From: Bacillota bacterium
GTDB lineage: Bacteria; Bacillota; Clostridia; Acetivibrionales; DSM-1351
Direction of reading: 5' to 3'
DNA length: 64,000 nucleotides
NCBI GenBank assembly: GCA_023409265.1
Contig: JAEYHZ010000031.1
Span: 1 to 64,000 of the forward strand
Positions 55,403 through 63,659 of this stretch are shown piece after piece (the first letter of the stretch is position 1; every line of letters begins with the position of its first letter). The notes under the pieces are model-generated. The model was not told the DNA's origin. It searched no databases and was given only the letters and a program-made list of their open reading frames with translations. The position numbers and the translations under genes were made by a program.

Positions 55403-55570
55403 AAATTTTAGTCATGAGAAATAAAACTGGTTGTGGTCAGGCAGGAACAGCCGGAATCAATTTGCTGTTATTAAAAAGTCATTAATTTATTTATGAAATA
55501 GTTATAAAAGCAGAAGTTTGAAAATTACAAAATGATAAAGATATACAGGTATACATAGGAGGAATAGTTA

Positions 55571-56029
55571 ATGGGACGCCGTGCATCCAGGGAAGCTGCG
55601 ATGAAACTGCTGTATCAGCTGGAAATTCAGAAAAATGACAGAAATGAACAGATTGATATGGCACTTGAAGATGAAACTTATACAGAAAGTGACAGAGCCT
55701 ATATAAGAAGTATTGTAGATGGAGTAGCTGAAAAAGTAACACATCTTGACAGTATTATTGAGAAATATGCCATGGGCTGGAAAATTACGCGATTATCAAA
55801 AATTGACTTATCCATACTCAGGATAGGAATTTACGAAATCCTTTACCGTGAGGATATTCCGTTCAGTGTTTCGGTAAATGAGGCCGTGGAATTGGCTAAG
55901 AAATATAGTAATGAAGATGCCGGCGCCTTTGTAAATGGTCTATTGGCAAAGGTTACAAAAGCTGATGCTGATGAGGTAAAACCTGAAGCTGATGCTAATG
56001 GGTCAGCACCAGAAGCAGCTGATAAATAA
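55571..56029 (+). CDS. nusB: Transcription antitermination factor NusB
   Basis: A 152-residue protein. RRASREAAMKLLYQLEIQ, KYAMGWKITRLSKIDLSILRIGIYEIL and the family C-part VNEAVELAKKYSNEDAGAFVNGLLAKV are present. A short Ala/Glu-rich tail extends the C-terminus. AGGAGG precedes the ATG. It starts the cluster through nadK. Confidence 0.97.
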   Translation: MGRRASREAAMKLLYQLEIQKNDRNEQIDMALEDETYTESDRAYIRSIVDGVAEKVTHLDSIIEKYAMGWKITRLSKIDLSILRIGIYEILYREDIPFSVSVNEAVELAKKYSNEDAGAFVNGLLAKVTKADADEVKPEADANGSAPEAADK

Positions 56030-56033
56030 GAAG

Positions 56034-56198
56034 TTATGGCGAGGCAATAATGTACCCCCACATAGGTGGAGGTTATGCACCTGCTTTTGCGGTGAGCATG
56101 TTTCCCGCCTCGTTGAAACGCGCAGAGGCAAGTAAATTTTACTACAGCCTAAAAAATTTCAAAGAACGTACACGTTCTTTGAACCGATGCGTTATAAA
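56034..56198 (+). repeat. Element B4, structured repeat upstream of xseA
   Basis: CGAGGC (56040-56045) pairs with GCCTCG (56107-56112), enclosing a CCAC/GTGG hairpin and ATGCACC with GGTGaGCAT. Then come GTTGAAACGCGCAGAGGCAA, an AT hairpin with loop CTACA, an inserted hairpin AAAGAACGT/ACGTTCTTT absent from other copies, and GAACCGATGCGTTATAAA. It ends 78 bases before the xseA start. Confidence 0.75.
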
Positions 56199-56275
56199 AC
56201 TGGTAATGTGAGTTCTTTTGCATTATCTTTTTTTATATTGTTTTAATAATTTTAACCCTAAAGGTGGGATTTGTA

Positions 56276-57487
56276 GTGAACAGGGTTTTTTCGGTGTCGG
56301 ATATAAATAATTATATAAAACAGCTGGTTTCAAATGACGGAATATTGTCAGGCCTGTCTGTTAGAGGTGAAATATCAAACTTTAAGCACCATTATACGGG
56401 CCATATGTATTTCACCATAAAAGATGAGAATAGTGTCCTTAAGTGCGTAATGTTCAAGACTCAGGCAAATATGCTTAAGTTTGTTCCTCAAAACGGTAAT
56501 AAGGTTATTGTTTCGGGATATATATCTGTTTTTGAGAGAGACGGCCAGTATCAGCTATATGCAAGTGATATGCAGCCTGATGGTCTTGGAGCTCTGCATC
56601 TGGCATTCGAGCAGCTCAAAAACAAGCTTCAGGAGGAAGGTCTCTTTGATGTTGCAATAAAGAAGAAGCTGCCGCTGCTGCCGAAAAGTATCGGTGTGGT
56701 AACATCTTCAACAGGAGCTGTTATCAGAGACATTATGAATGTTACATACAGACGGCACAGCAACATGAAACTGGTGCTGTACCCGGTAGCAGTGCAGGGA
56801 GTGCAAGCCGCCGGTCAGATAGCAGCTGCAATACAGAAGCTGAATCAGCTGGGGCAGGTTGATGTTATTATTGTTGCCCGTGGCGGCGGCTCTTTGGAGG
56901 AACTCTGGGCGTTCAATGAAGAGGTGGTTGCAAGGAGCGTGTTTGCCTCCAAAATACCCGTAATATCTGCTGTTGGACACGAGACGGACTTTACCATATG
57001 TGATTTCGTTTCTGATATGAGAGCACCTACCCCCTCAGCTGCGGCTGAACTTGCTGTTCCTGATGTGGAAGTGTTGAAATACAAGCTTCAGAATTATAAT
57101 GTCAGGATGAAAAGTGCGCTGGTCAAAAAGCTTACCATATGCGAAACTCAGCTGCAGAAAATCAAAACCAGACCGGTTTTCCGCCAGCCATATGATAAGC
57201 TGAATCAATACCGTTTGAAACTTGACAATGAGGTAAAGCACTTATTCAGGAATAATGAAATGTTCATAAAAGACAAAAAAGCTCAGTTTGCTCTGCTGGC
57301 AGGAAAACTGGATGCTTTGAGTCCGTTAAAAATTCTGGAGAGGGGTTACAGTGTAGTACGCAATCCGGAAGGTACCATAGTAAGCGGGCTTGAGCAGATA
57401 AACATCGGAGATATGCTTGAATTGAGCCTGAAGGATGGAAAGGCAACCTGTAATGTTGCATCGAAGCACGGCAGTCTGAGAGAGTAG
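56276..57487 (+). CDS. xseA: Exodeoxyribonuclease VII large subunit
   Basis: A 403-residue protein: OB domain (FSVSDINNYIKQL, LSVRGEISNFKHH), catalytic core (VVTSSTGAVIRDI, ARGGGSLEELWAFN, ISAVGHETDFTICDFVSDMR), coiled-coil and C-terminal (ILERGYSVV). GTG 56276 follows AAGGTGG; the GTG at 56264 lies inside that site. Confidence 0.97.
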   Translation: MNRVFSVSDINNYIKQLVSNDGILSGLSVRGEISNFKHHYTGHMYFTIKDENSVLKCVMFKTQANMLKFVPQNGNKVIVSGYISVFERDGQYQLYASDMQPDGLGALHLAFEQLKNKLQEEGLFDVAIKKKLPLLPKSIGVVTSSTGAVIRDIMNVTYRRHSNMKLVLYPVAVQGVQAAGQIAAAIQKLNQLGQVDVIIVARGGGSLEELWAFNEEVVARSVFASKIPVISAVGHETDFTICDFVSDMRAPTPSAAAELAVPDVEVLKYKLQNYNVRMKSALVKKLTICETQLQKIKTRPVFRQPYDKLNQYRLKLDNEVKHLFRNNEMFIKDKKAQFALLAGKLDALSPLKILERGYSVVRNPEGTIVSGLEQINIGDMLELSLKDGKATCNVASKHGSLRE

Positions 57488-57575
57488 TCTCCGGAGTTTA
57501 TTTAAACATGTATGTTATATAAATGCAGGGTAAAAATAATTAAACGTTGAAACTACCGGTAGAGGAGGATAAATT

Positions 57576-57818
57576 GTGAATATTGAATTAAAGATAGATG
57601 AAGAAAAGAGCTTCGAAGAGGCTATTTGCCAATTGGAGCAGATTGTTTCAAAACTTGAAAAGGGAGATATATCCCTGGAGGAATCCATAACCAACTTCCA
57701 GCAGGGAATAGAATTGTCAAGGTATTGTGCAGCAAAGCTGGATGAAGCAGAAAAGAAAATTTCTGTGCTGTTGCAGGATGAAGAGGGTAATTTAATAGAA
57801 AAGGATTTCGAGGTATGA
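57576..57818 (+). CDS. xseB: Exodeoxyribonuclease VII small subunit
   Basis: An 80-residue helical hairpin protein (FEEAICQLEQIVSKLEKGD, LEESITNFQQGIELSRYCAA) that binds XseA. GTG start after AGGAGG. Its stop overlaps the ispA start (ATGA). Confidence 0.96.
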   Translation: MNIELKIDEEKSFEEAICQLEQIVSKLEKGDISLEESITNFQQGIELSRYCAAKLDEAEKKISVLLQDEEGNLIEKDFEV

Positions 57819-58699
57819 ATTTTAAGGAAAAGCAGGCGTTTTACACAGGAATTATTGAAGAAAGTCTGGCAAACAGCATTCCCATTGAAAATCAGTACTA
57901 TATGAGCCTCAAGGAAGCCATGTACTATAGTCTTATGGCAGGAGGCAAGCGGTTAAGACCTTCTCTGGCACTGGCAACGGCTGAAATGCTGGGGAAAGAA
58001 CCAAGAGAAGTAGTGGCTTTTGGCTGTGCAATAGAAATGATTCATACGTATTCTTTAATACATGATGATCTTCCGGCCATGGATAATGATGATTACCGTC
58101 GGGGAAAGTTAACAAATCATAAGGTATATGGAGAGGCCATGGCTATTCTGGCCGGTGACTCACTTTTGAATCTTGCATACGAAACAATGATAAAGGATGC
58201 TTTGAACGGTAACAGTATGGCAAAGCTTAAAGCAATGGAGGTAATTGCCCAGTATGCAGGATCACTAGGAATGATTGGCGGGCAGGTTATTGACCTTATG
58301 GGAGAAGGCCGAAAGGTGGGTACTGACGAACTCAGTACCATGCACAGGCTTAAGACAGGGGCACTGATAAAAGCGCCCGTTGAAGCTGCAGCCATTATTT
58401 CCGGAGCGGCAGAAGAACAATTTGCAGCGCTTTCAAATTATGCTGCAAACCTTGGCTTGGCATTTCAGATAAAGGATGACATATTGGACGTGGAAGGCAG
58501 CATGGAGGATATGGGGAAAAAACCCGGCAGTGATGCGCTTTGTAACAAATCAACCTATGTAACCCTGTATGGTTTGGAAAAGTCAAAGCAGTTGCTGCAG
58601 GAAGTAACCAACGATGGGATTGCCTTTCTTAAACCGTTTGGAGATAAGGCAGAATTCCTTAAAGAGTTAGCCTTGTCACTGGTAGGCAGGTCAAATTGA
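57815..58699 (+). CDS. ispA: Farnesyl/geranyl diphosphate synthase
   Basis: A 294-residue trans-prenyltransferase. GGKRLRPSLALA, first aspartate-rich motif DDLPAMDNDD and second DDILDVEG are present with the short-chain length typical of FPP/GPP synthases. It makes the isoprenoid precursor from Dxs-derived units. In OLE-carrying genomes it is the usual upstream neighbour of that RNA. Confidence 0.96.
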   Translation: MNFKEKQAFYTGIIEESLANSIPIENQYYMSLKEAMYYSLMAGGKRLRPSLALATAEMLGKEPREVVAFGCAIEMIHTYSLIHDDLPAMDNDDYRRGKLTNHKVYGEAMAILAGDSLLNLAYETMIKDALNGNSMAKLKAMEVIAQYAGSLGMIGGQVIDLMGEGRKVGTDELSTMHRLKTGALIKAPVEAAAIISGAAEEQFAALSNYAANLGLAFQIKDDILDVEGSMEDMGKKPGSDALCNKSTYVTLYGLEKSKQLLQEVTNDGIAFLKPFGDKAEFLKELALSLVGRSN

Positions 58700-58804
58700 A
58701 CATAGAAGTCAGAAGAAAGTTGTCAGTAGAAAAAGCCAGCAGCCCAGCAGTGAAATCAAATTACCAAGTTAAATCCAGCAAGAGCATAACATATTACTTT
58801 TATT

Positions 58805-58938
58805 TGAAAGTACGCGAGTACAACAACTAATAATGAGTGTGCATGGTTAGAAAAATTAAAGAAAGTGTAGTTGCGGGATAATTTCTTTAATTTTTCGGTT
58901 GCCACTCATTATTAGTTGTTAGTACGGAAGTACTTTCA
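58805..58938. repeat. Long imperfect inverted repeat (~55 bp arms)
   Basis: The left arm contains GAAAGTAC, AACAACTAATAATGAGTG and GAAAAATTAAAGAAA. The right arm contains their complements in reverse order, with three short unpaired patches and a 17-base loop. There is no T run after it. Confidence 0.8.
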
Positions 58939-58999
58939 TATAAATCAAATTGTTACACCTTAATCGGATTTACTGTCGTAATTTGAAGGAATATTCAGT

Positions 59000-59028
59000 T
59001 TGTGATTTATTTTATTGTGTGTTATAAT
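59000..59028 (+). promoter_or_regulatory. Promoter of the OLE RNA
   Basis: TTGTGA (59000-59005), 17 bp spacer, TATAAT (59023-59028). Predicted start near 59035. Confidence 0.7.
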
Positions 59029-59034
59029 GTGTTC

Positions 59035-59810
59035 TCGATGGCATTTTTTAAGTGCTGTCGCTATATTAATATTAGTGAAGTAGACGCTTTTATTAAATAA
59101 TATGAACTGTAAACGCTACTATATTGACATAAAAACAGGGTGGCGCAGTATTCTAGTCAGTACTCATGATTCTGAAGACGGGCCTAAAAATCCGTTTAAG
59201 GGCACATCGATGAAGTTCCTTGTGTCGGCTTGCTACGCCCAGTGGTGGGCTGATGCTGGGAGTTAAGGCTTAGGGGCGATCTGCAATGGCATGCGGGCGT
59301 TGACCCCTTTTCCGTGGAGACCCTTTCTTGTGGTTGAAAAGTCAGGCAGAGAAGTTTTTAAAGTTTTTTGCCTGCCACCTCGACTACGACTAGGGATTAA
59401 ACCTGTTATGCGGTATTATTAATGCTGTGAACAGAGTAGCCTGCCTTGAGTGAAATTTGGTGGATAGTGGATCGGATGCCTTATGTATTGGCCGATATGT
59501 TGGCATTATTGCTGTTTGAAACCTTTTTTGCAAAAGAGGCTAGGAATCATCTTGACTGTTGGGGAAAACCCCTAGACTGTTCGGAATGTAGTTTGTTGGG
59601 GATTAAAGTGTGGACTAAGTGGTAATCAGGCCCCATATGCGGTAACGCTGTGGTGATGTGTTTAATGGGAAACCTCTGGTTTGGCGACATTCCAGTACGC
59701 ATCAGGGAAATCCTGCCTGACCTAAGCCGCAAAATTTACTCAATAAATTGCCACCTGTTTTTTAAATATTAATTGCTTGGATTCTCCGCTGCCAACGCAG
59801 CGTTTTGTTT
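59035..59810 (+). ncRNA. ole: OLE RNA (ornate, large, extremophilic)
   Basis: A ~770-base transcribed stretch that is not coding, much richer in GC and hairpins than the flanking intergenic DNA (for example GCCCA gtgg TGGGC near 59218-59231). It has its own promoter and a terminator. Position between ispA and a gene for the DUF21-like OapA protein, followed by dxs, matches the known OLE locus. OLE forms a membrane ribonucleoprotein with OapA in alkaliphilic Bacillus. My identification rests on synteny and partner; no covariance-model search was run. Ends are estimated from promoter and terminator. Confidence 0.87.
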
Positions 59811-59812
59811 TA
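59787..59812 (+). terminator. OLE RNA terminator
   Basis: CGCTGC/GCAGCG stem (59787-59802), loop CAAC, then TTTTGTTTT. Confidence 0.82.
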
Positions 59813-59930
59813 TATGGAATATTTCAGTATTTTGCTTTAAAGGATTAATAGAGGGATAACAACCGAAATTGATCGCATTAAAAGTGTAAACATTTCTCAA
59901 CTCACAGTGGGAGATCGAAATAAGTCATGA

Positions 59931-59990
59931 TTAAATAATAAAACTCCGTTTTAAGGTGAGATATTTGTTGCCAGGACAAGGCGGAGGAAG
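59931..59990 (+). repeat. Repeat C2 (60 bp, hairpin-forming)
   Basis: Ungapped match to C1 (39918-39977), 51 of 60 bases. CTCCG/CGGAG with wobble pairs extend the stem. It lies 107 bases upstream of oapA. Confidence 0.75.
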
Positions 59991-60097
59991 ACGGAAAAAT
60001 AGCTTTATTGCAATTGCGACAAAGTCGTGCTGACAAAAAAATAGCCGTCTCAAATGGGAAAGTTATTATTTTATCATGCCTAAATTGGAGGATTGGT

Positions 60098-60748
60098 GTG
60101 GAAGATCATTATAAGCATCCAGCCGATGAAAGAAAAGTCAAATTTAAAAGAAAAGCAGTAGGTTCTAAAAAGGAAACAAGAGTATGGACACTCTTGATTA
60201 CAGTTGTTACTTTCTTTATTTCTATTTTTATGTCTTTTTTCTCAAATGAAACGATTAAATACGCTTCAACAGTAGTTTCCTTCCTGATTGTTTTTGGTAT
60301 AATCATAATAAATATATTGTTTGATCTTATTGGTACAGCTGCTACTGCAGCAGATGAGGCACCTTTTCATTCAATGGCTTCCAGAAAGCTCTATGGTGCA
60401 AAGCAGGCTATCAGATTAGTAAGAAATGCCGATAAGGTGTCCAATTTCTGCAATGATGTTGTAGGAGATATCTGTGGAGTTATCAGCGGTACTGCTGCAG
60501 CTTATATTGTCTACAAATTTTCCGGTGGAGGAAATGGTGTAGAAAACAGTATTTTCGGACTTTCCATAACAGCCATGGTTGCATCCCTCACAGTGGGGGG
60601 AAAGGCGCTTGGAAAATCTATTGCACTTCACAACAGTAATTACATTATATATAAAGTTGCCGTAGTAACCAATTTCTTGTTCGGCAGATTTAAATTTGTT
60701 AAAACAAAGAAAAAATGGGATAATAAAAAGAAAAAAAACAATAAGTAA
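60098..60748 (+). CDS. oapA: OLE-associated protein OapA
   Basis: A 216-residue membrane protein. Basic N-terminus, then segments VWTLLITVVTFFISIFMSFF and STVVSFLIVFGIIIINILF, the DUF21/CNNM-like core TAATAADEAPFHSMASRKLYG, and the DxxxD motif DVVGD at residues 120-124 reported as important for OapA. A third segment and a lysine-rich tail follow. It binds OLE RNA and is thought to be involved in magnesium and stress responses. GTG 60098 follows TTGGAGG; an extension to 60008 lacks a site. Confidence 0.88.
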   Translation: MEDHYKHPADERKVKFKRKAVGSKKETRVWTLLITVVTFFISIFMSFFSNETIKYASTVVSFLIVFGIIIINILFDLIGTAATAADEAPFHSMASRKLYGAKQAIRLVRNADKVSNFCNDVVGDICGVISGTAAAYIVYKFSGGGNGVENSIFGLSITAMVASLTVGGKALGKSIALHNSNYIIYKVAVVTNFLFGRFKFVKTKKKWDNKKKKNNK

Positions 60749-60803
60749 AGGCAATAAGTAAAAACGTTAGGTAAAAAACAATGGATGCTAAAGGAGTTTT
60801 AAA

Positions 60804-62672
60804 GTGGGGTATTTGGAAAATATAAACTCTCCTGAGGATATAAAACAATTAAATATAGAACAACTTTCTGAACTTTCAGATGAAATAAGAAACTTTTTAG
60901 TGGATAAGGTATCAAAAACCGGGGGGCATCTGGCCTCAAACCTTGGGGTAGTAGAACTTACCCTTGCAATCCACAAAATTTTTAGAACGGAATCAGATAG
61001 AGTTGTATGGGATGTGGGGCATCAGTCTTATGTTCACAAGATTTTGACCGGGCGTAAGAATGACTTTGATACGCTAAGAAAACTGGGGGGGCTATCGGGT
61101 TTTCCTAAAACCTGTGAAAGCCAGCATGATTGTTTTAACACAGGACACAGCAGTACATCGATCTCTGCTGCTCTGGGTTTAGCCAGAGCAAGGGATTTGA
61201 AGCATGAAAACTACAGTGTTATAGCAGTAATCGGGGATGGAGCCATGACCGGGGGTATGGCATATGAGGCACTAAATGATGCCGGCAGATCTACCAGCAA
61301 TTTTATTGTTATATTAAATGATAATGAAATGTCAATTGCTCAGAATGTGGGCGGAATGTCAAAATACCTGAGCAAACTACGTACAGATCCCTTCTATACC
61401 AAAACAAAGGAAGATATTGATAATTTTCTAAACAGGCTGCCCAATTTCAGCAATAAGGCACGACGGGTAATTTCAAAACTGAAAGGTACAGTCAAATATA
61501 TTTTCACACCTGGTGTTTTCTTTGAGCAATTGGGGTATAAGTATTATGGGCCGGTAGATGGTCATAATATAGAAGAAATCAGTAAGGCTTTGGTTGCCGC
61601 CAAAAAGATTAAGGGACCTGTTTTGGTTCACATAAACACCCAAAAAGGAAAGGGGTATTCTTTTGCGGAAGAGGGCCCCGATAGGTTTCACTCAATTGCT
61701 CCTTTTGAGATAGAAACCGGTGAGACTTTCGCGCATAGTGTACCCGACTATTCAGAGGTGTTTGGCGATACCATGTGCGCCATGGCCTCCTCGGATAACA
61801 GAATTGTAGCCATTTCTGCAGCTATGGCTAAAGGAACGGGTCTGTACCGCTTTTGTACAGAGTTTCCTGAAAGATTTTTTGATGTTGGAATAGCTGAACA
61901 GCATGCTGTTACTTCGGCTGCCGGTATGTCAGCAAACGGTTTGATTCCTGTAGTGGCTGTTTATTCTTCATTCCTGCAGCGGGCATATGACCAGATAATA
62001 CATGATGTAGCTACTCAAAACCTGCATGTGGTATTTGCTATTGACAGAGCAGGAATTGTGGGTGAAGACGGGGAAACCCATCAGGGTGTGTTCGATCTGT
62101 CCTATCTCAGCCACATACCAAATATTAAAGTTATGGCTCCTGCAGACTACTATGAATTAAGACAGATGCTGGATTATGCTGTTAACGGGCAGAAAGGTCC
62201 AATTGCCATCAGGTATCCCCGTGGAAGGGGAAAAGACTGCCTGACACAAAGAATCCCTATTGAATCAGGTAAATCGGCTATTGTAAGAAAAGGTGAAAAG
62301 GTTTGTATTCTTGCTGCAGGCAGTATGGTCGAAACAGGTCTGCAGGCAGCTGAATTACTTGAAGCTGACAATATAAGCGCCCAAGTTGTTAGTGCAAGAT
62401 TCATCAAACCCATCGACGAGGAATTAATATCAGAAATTGCCGGGAAATTCGATATTATAATAACTTTGGAAGATAACTGCAAGTTTGGCGGTTTTGGAAG
62501 CAGAGTACTGGATTTTCTGAATAGCCATAATTTCAGAGCAAAAGTAAGCCTTTTGGGGTTACCTGATGAATTTATTCCTCATGGTTCAAGAAATGAGCTG
62601 CTAAAAAATTTAGGTTTGGATGCAGAGTCAATTGCAAATTATATTAAGAAGATCTGCAACATTGGAGGGTAA
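60804..62672 (+). CDS. dxs: 1-deoxy-D-xylulose-5-phosphate synthase
   Basis: A 622-residue thiamine-diphosphate enzyme of the MEP pathway. TGGHLASNLGVVELT, VWDVGHQSYVHKILTGR, IGDGAMTGGMAYEALND (TPP motif), GIAEQHAVTSAAGMSANG and DRAGIVGEDGETHQG are present. The GTG start follows AAAGGAG. It supplies DXP to isoprenoid synthesis with ispA. Confidence 0.97.
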   Translation: MGYLENINSPEDIKQLNIEQLSELSDEIRNFLVDKVSKTGGHLASNLGVVELTLAIHKIFRTESDRVVWDVGHQSYVHKILTGRKNDFDTLRKLGGLSGFPKTCESQHDCFNTGHSSTSISAALGLARARDLKHENYSVIAVIGDGAMTGGMAYEALNDAGRSTSNFIVILNDNEMSIAQNVGGMSKYLSKLRTDPFYTKTKEDIDNFLNRLPNFSNKARRVISKLKGTVKYIFTPGVFFEQLGYKYYGPVDGHNIEEISKALVAAKKIKGPVLVHINTQKGKGYSFAEEGPDRFHSIAPFEIETGETFAHSVPDYSEVFGDTMCAMASSDNRIVAISAAMAKGTGLYRFCTEFPERFFDVGIAEQHAVTSAAGMSANGLIPVVAVYSSFLQRAYDQIIHDVATQNLHVVFAIDRAGIVGEDGETHQGVFDLSYLSHIPNIKVMAPADYYELRQMLDYAVNGQKGPIAIRYPRGRGKDCLTQRIPIESGKSAIVRKGEKVCILAAGSMVETGLQAAELLEADNISAQVVSARFIKPIDEELISEIAGKFDIIITLEDNCKFGGFGSRVLDFLNSHNFRAKVSLLGLPDEFIPHGSRNELLKNLGLDAESIANYIKKICNIGG

Positions 62673-62675
62673 AAG

Positions 62676-63509
62676 TTGGAGAAGGAAAGACTGGATGTAT
62701 TGCTGGTTAACAGGGGCTTGTTTGATAGCCGTGAAAAATGCAAGAGTGCCATTATGGCGGGTGTGGTATGGATAAACGGATCTCGTGAGGACAAGCCGGG
62801 AACAAGGGTACCCATTGACAGTCAGATTGAAATAAAGGAAAATGCAAATCCGTTTGTCAGCAGAGGCGGATTGAAGCTTGATAAAGCTGTAAAGAAATTT
62901 GATATAAAGCTTGAGGGTAAGACCTGTTTGGACATTGGTGCTTCCACCGGGGGCTTTACTGACTGTATGCTGAAAAATGGAGCTGTTAAAGTTGTTGCAA
63001 TTGATGTAGGATATGGCCAGCTTGCCTGGGAACTGAGAAATGACAGCAGGGTAATATGTATGGAGCGTACCAATGTAAGGTATGTTAAACCGGAGGAAGT
63101 TGGTTTTCTGTCTGACTTCGCCTCAATTGATGTATCATTTATCTCATTAACCAAGGTGATACCGGCGGTTTTAGAGCTGCTTAAAGACGAGGCTGAACTT
63201 GTATGCCTTATTAAGCCTCAGTTTGAGGCTGGCAGGGAAAAGGTGGGAAAACACGGAGTAGTTAGAGATAGTGGGGTACATAGGGAGGTAATAAATAATA
63301 TTATTAATTTTGTAACTGCCAGAGCTTTATATGTAAAAAGATTGTCCTTCTCACCTATTAAAGGACCTGAGGGTAACATTGAATATCTGCTGTATATATC
63401 AAAAAAAAGTTCAGAGAGTTCAAATGTGCCCGGGGTCGAATCAGACAACATAAGTAAGTTGGTTGATGAAGTGGTAAACGAGGCACATAATTCATTAAGT
63501 AACAGTTAA
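62676..63509 (+). CDS. tlyA: TlyA-family rRNA methyltransferase / putative hemolysin
   Basis: A 277-residue protein: S4 RNA-binding domain (RLDVLLVNRGLFDSREKCK), then an FtsJ-like methyltransferase with SAM motif CLDIGASTGGFTDCML. TlyA methylates ribosomal RNA 2'-O positions in characterised members. TTG start four bases after the dxs stop, with GGAGG upstream. Confidence 0.94.
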   Translation: MEKERLDVLLVNRGLFDSREKCKSAIMAGVVWINGSREDKPGTRVPIDSQIEIKENANPFVSRGGLKLDKAVKKFDIKLEGKTCLDIGASTGGFTDCMLKNGAVKVVAIDVGYGQLAWELRNDSRVICMERTNVRYVKPEEVGFLSDFASIDVSFISLTKVIPAVLELLKDEAELVCLIKPQFEAGREKVGKHGVVRDSGVHREVINNIINFVTARALYVKRLSFSPIKGPEGNIEYLLYISKKSSESSNVPGVESDNISKLVDEVVNEAHNSLSNS

Positions 63510-63564
63510 TGAAGACAAAATTCGACGGATTTTCTTTTCAATACTTTGCAAATTATTATAGCTT

Positions 63565-63593
63565 TTGCTAAACTGTAAAAGTGTAGTTATAAT
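63565..63593 (+). promoter_or_regulatory. Possible internal promoter before nadK
   Basis: TTGCTA (63565-63570), 17 bp spacer, TATAAT (63588-63593). Confidence 0.55.
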
Positions 63594-63659
63594 GAGGCAA
63601 AATATGTATCACACCTATACAGGTTGAGGGTAGCTATTTGGTTTCAGTAGGAGGGCAGC

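Larger units (their letters stand above)
58700..60097 (+). other. 1.4 kb region without a protein gene: inverted repeat, OLE RNA, repeat C2
   Basis: In order: AT-rich DNA, a long inverted repeat (58805-58938), the OLE promoter (59000-59028), the RNA (59035-59810), AT-rich sequence and repeat C2 (59931-59990). The short minus frames across this stretch are not believable genes. Confidence 0.85.

Noticed and set aside
59547..59732. Minus-strand frame within the OLE RNA
   Set aside because: Short, no ribosome site, and overlaps a structured RNA with its own promoter and terminator.
60008..60097. N-terminal extension of OapA
   Set aside because: No ribosome site at 60008; GTG 60098 follows TTGGAGG.
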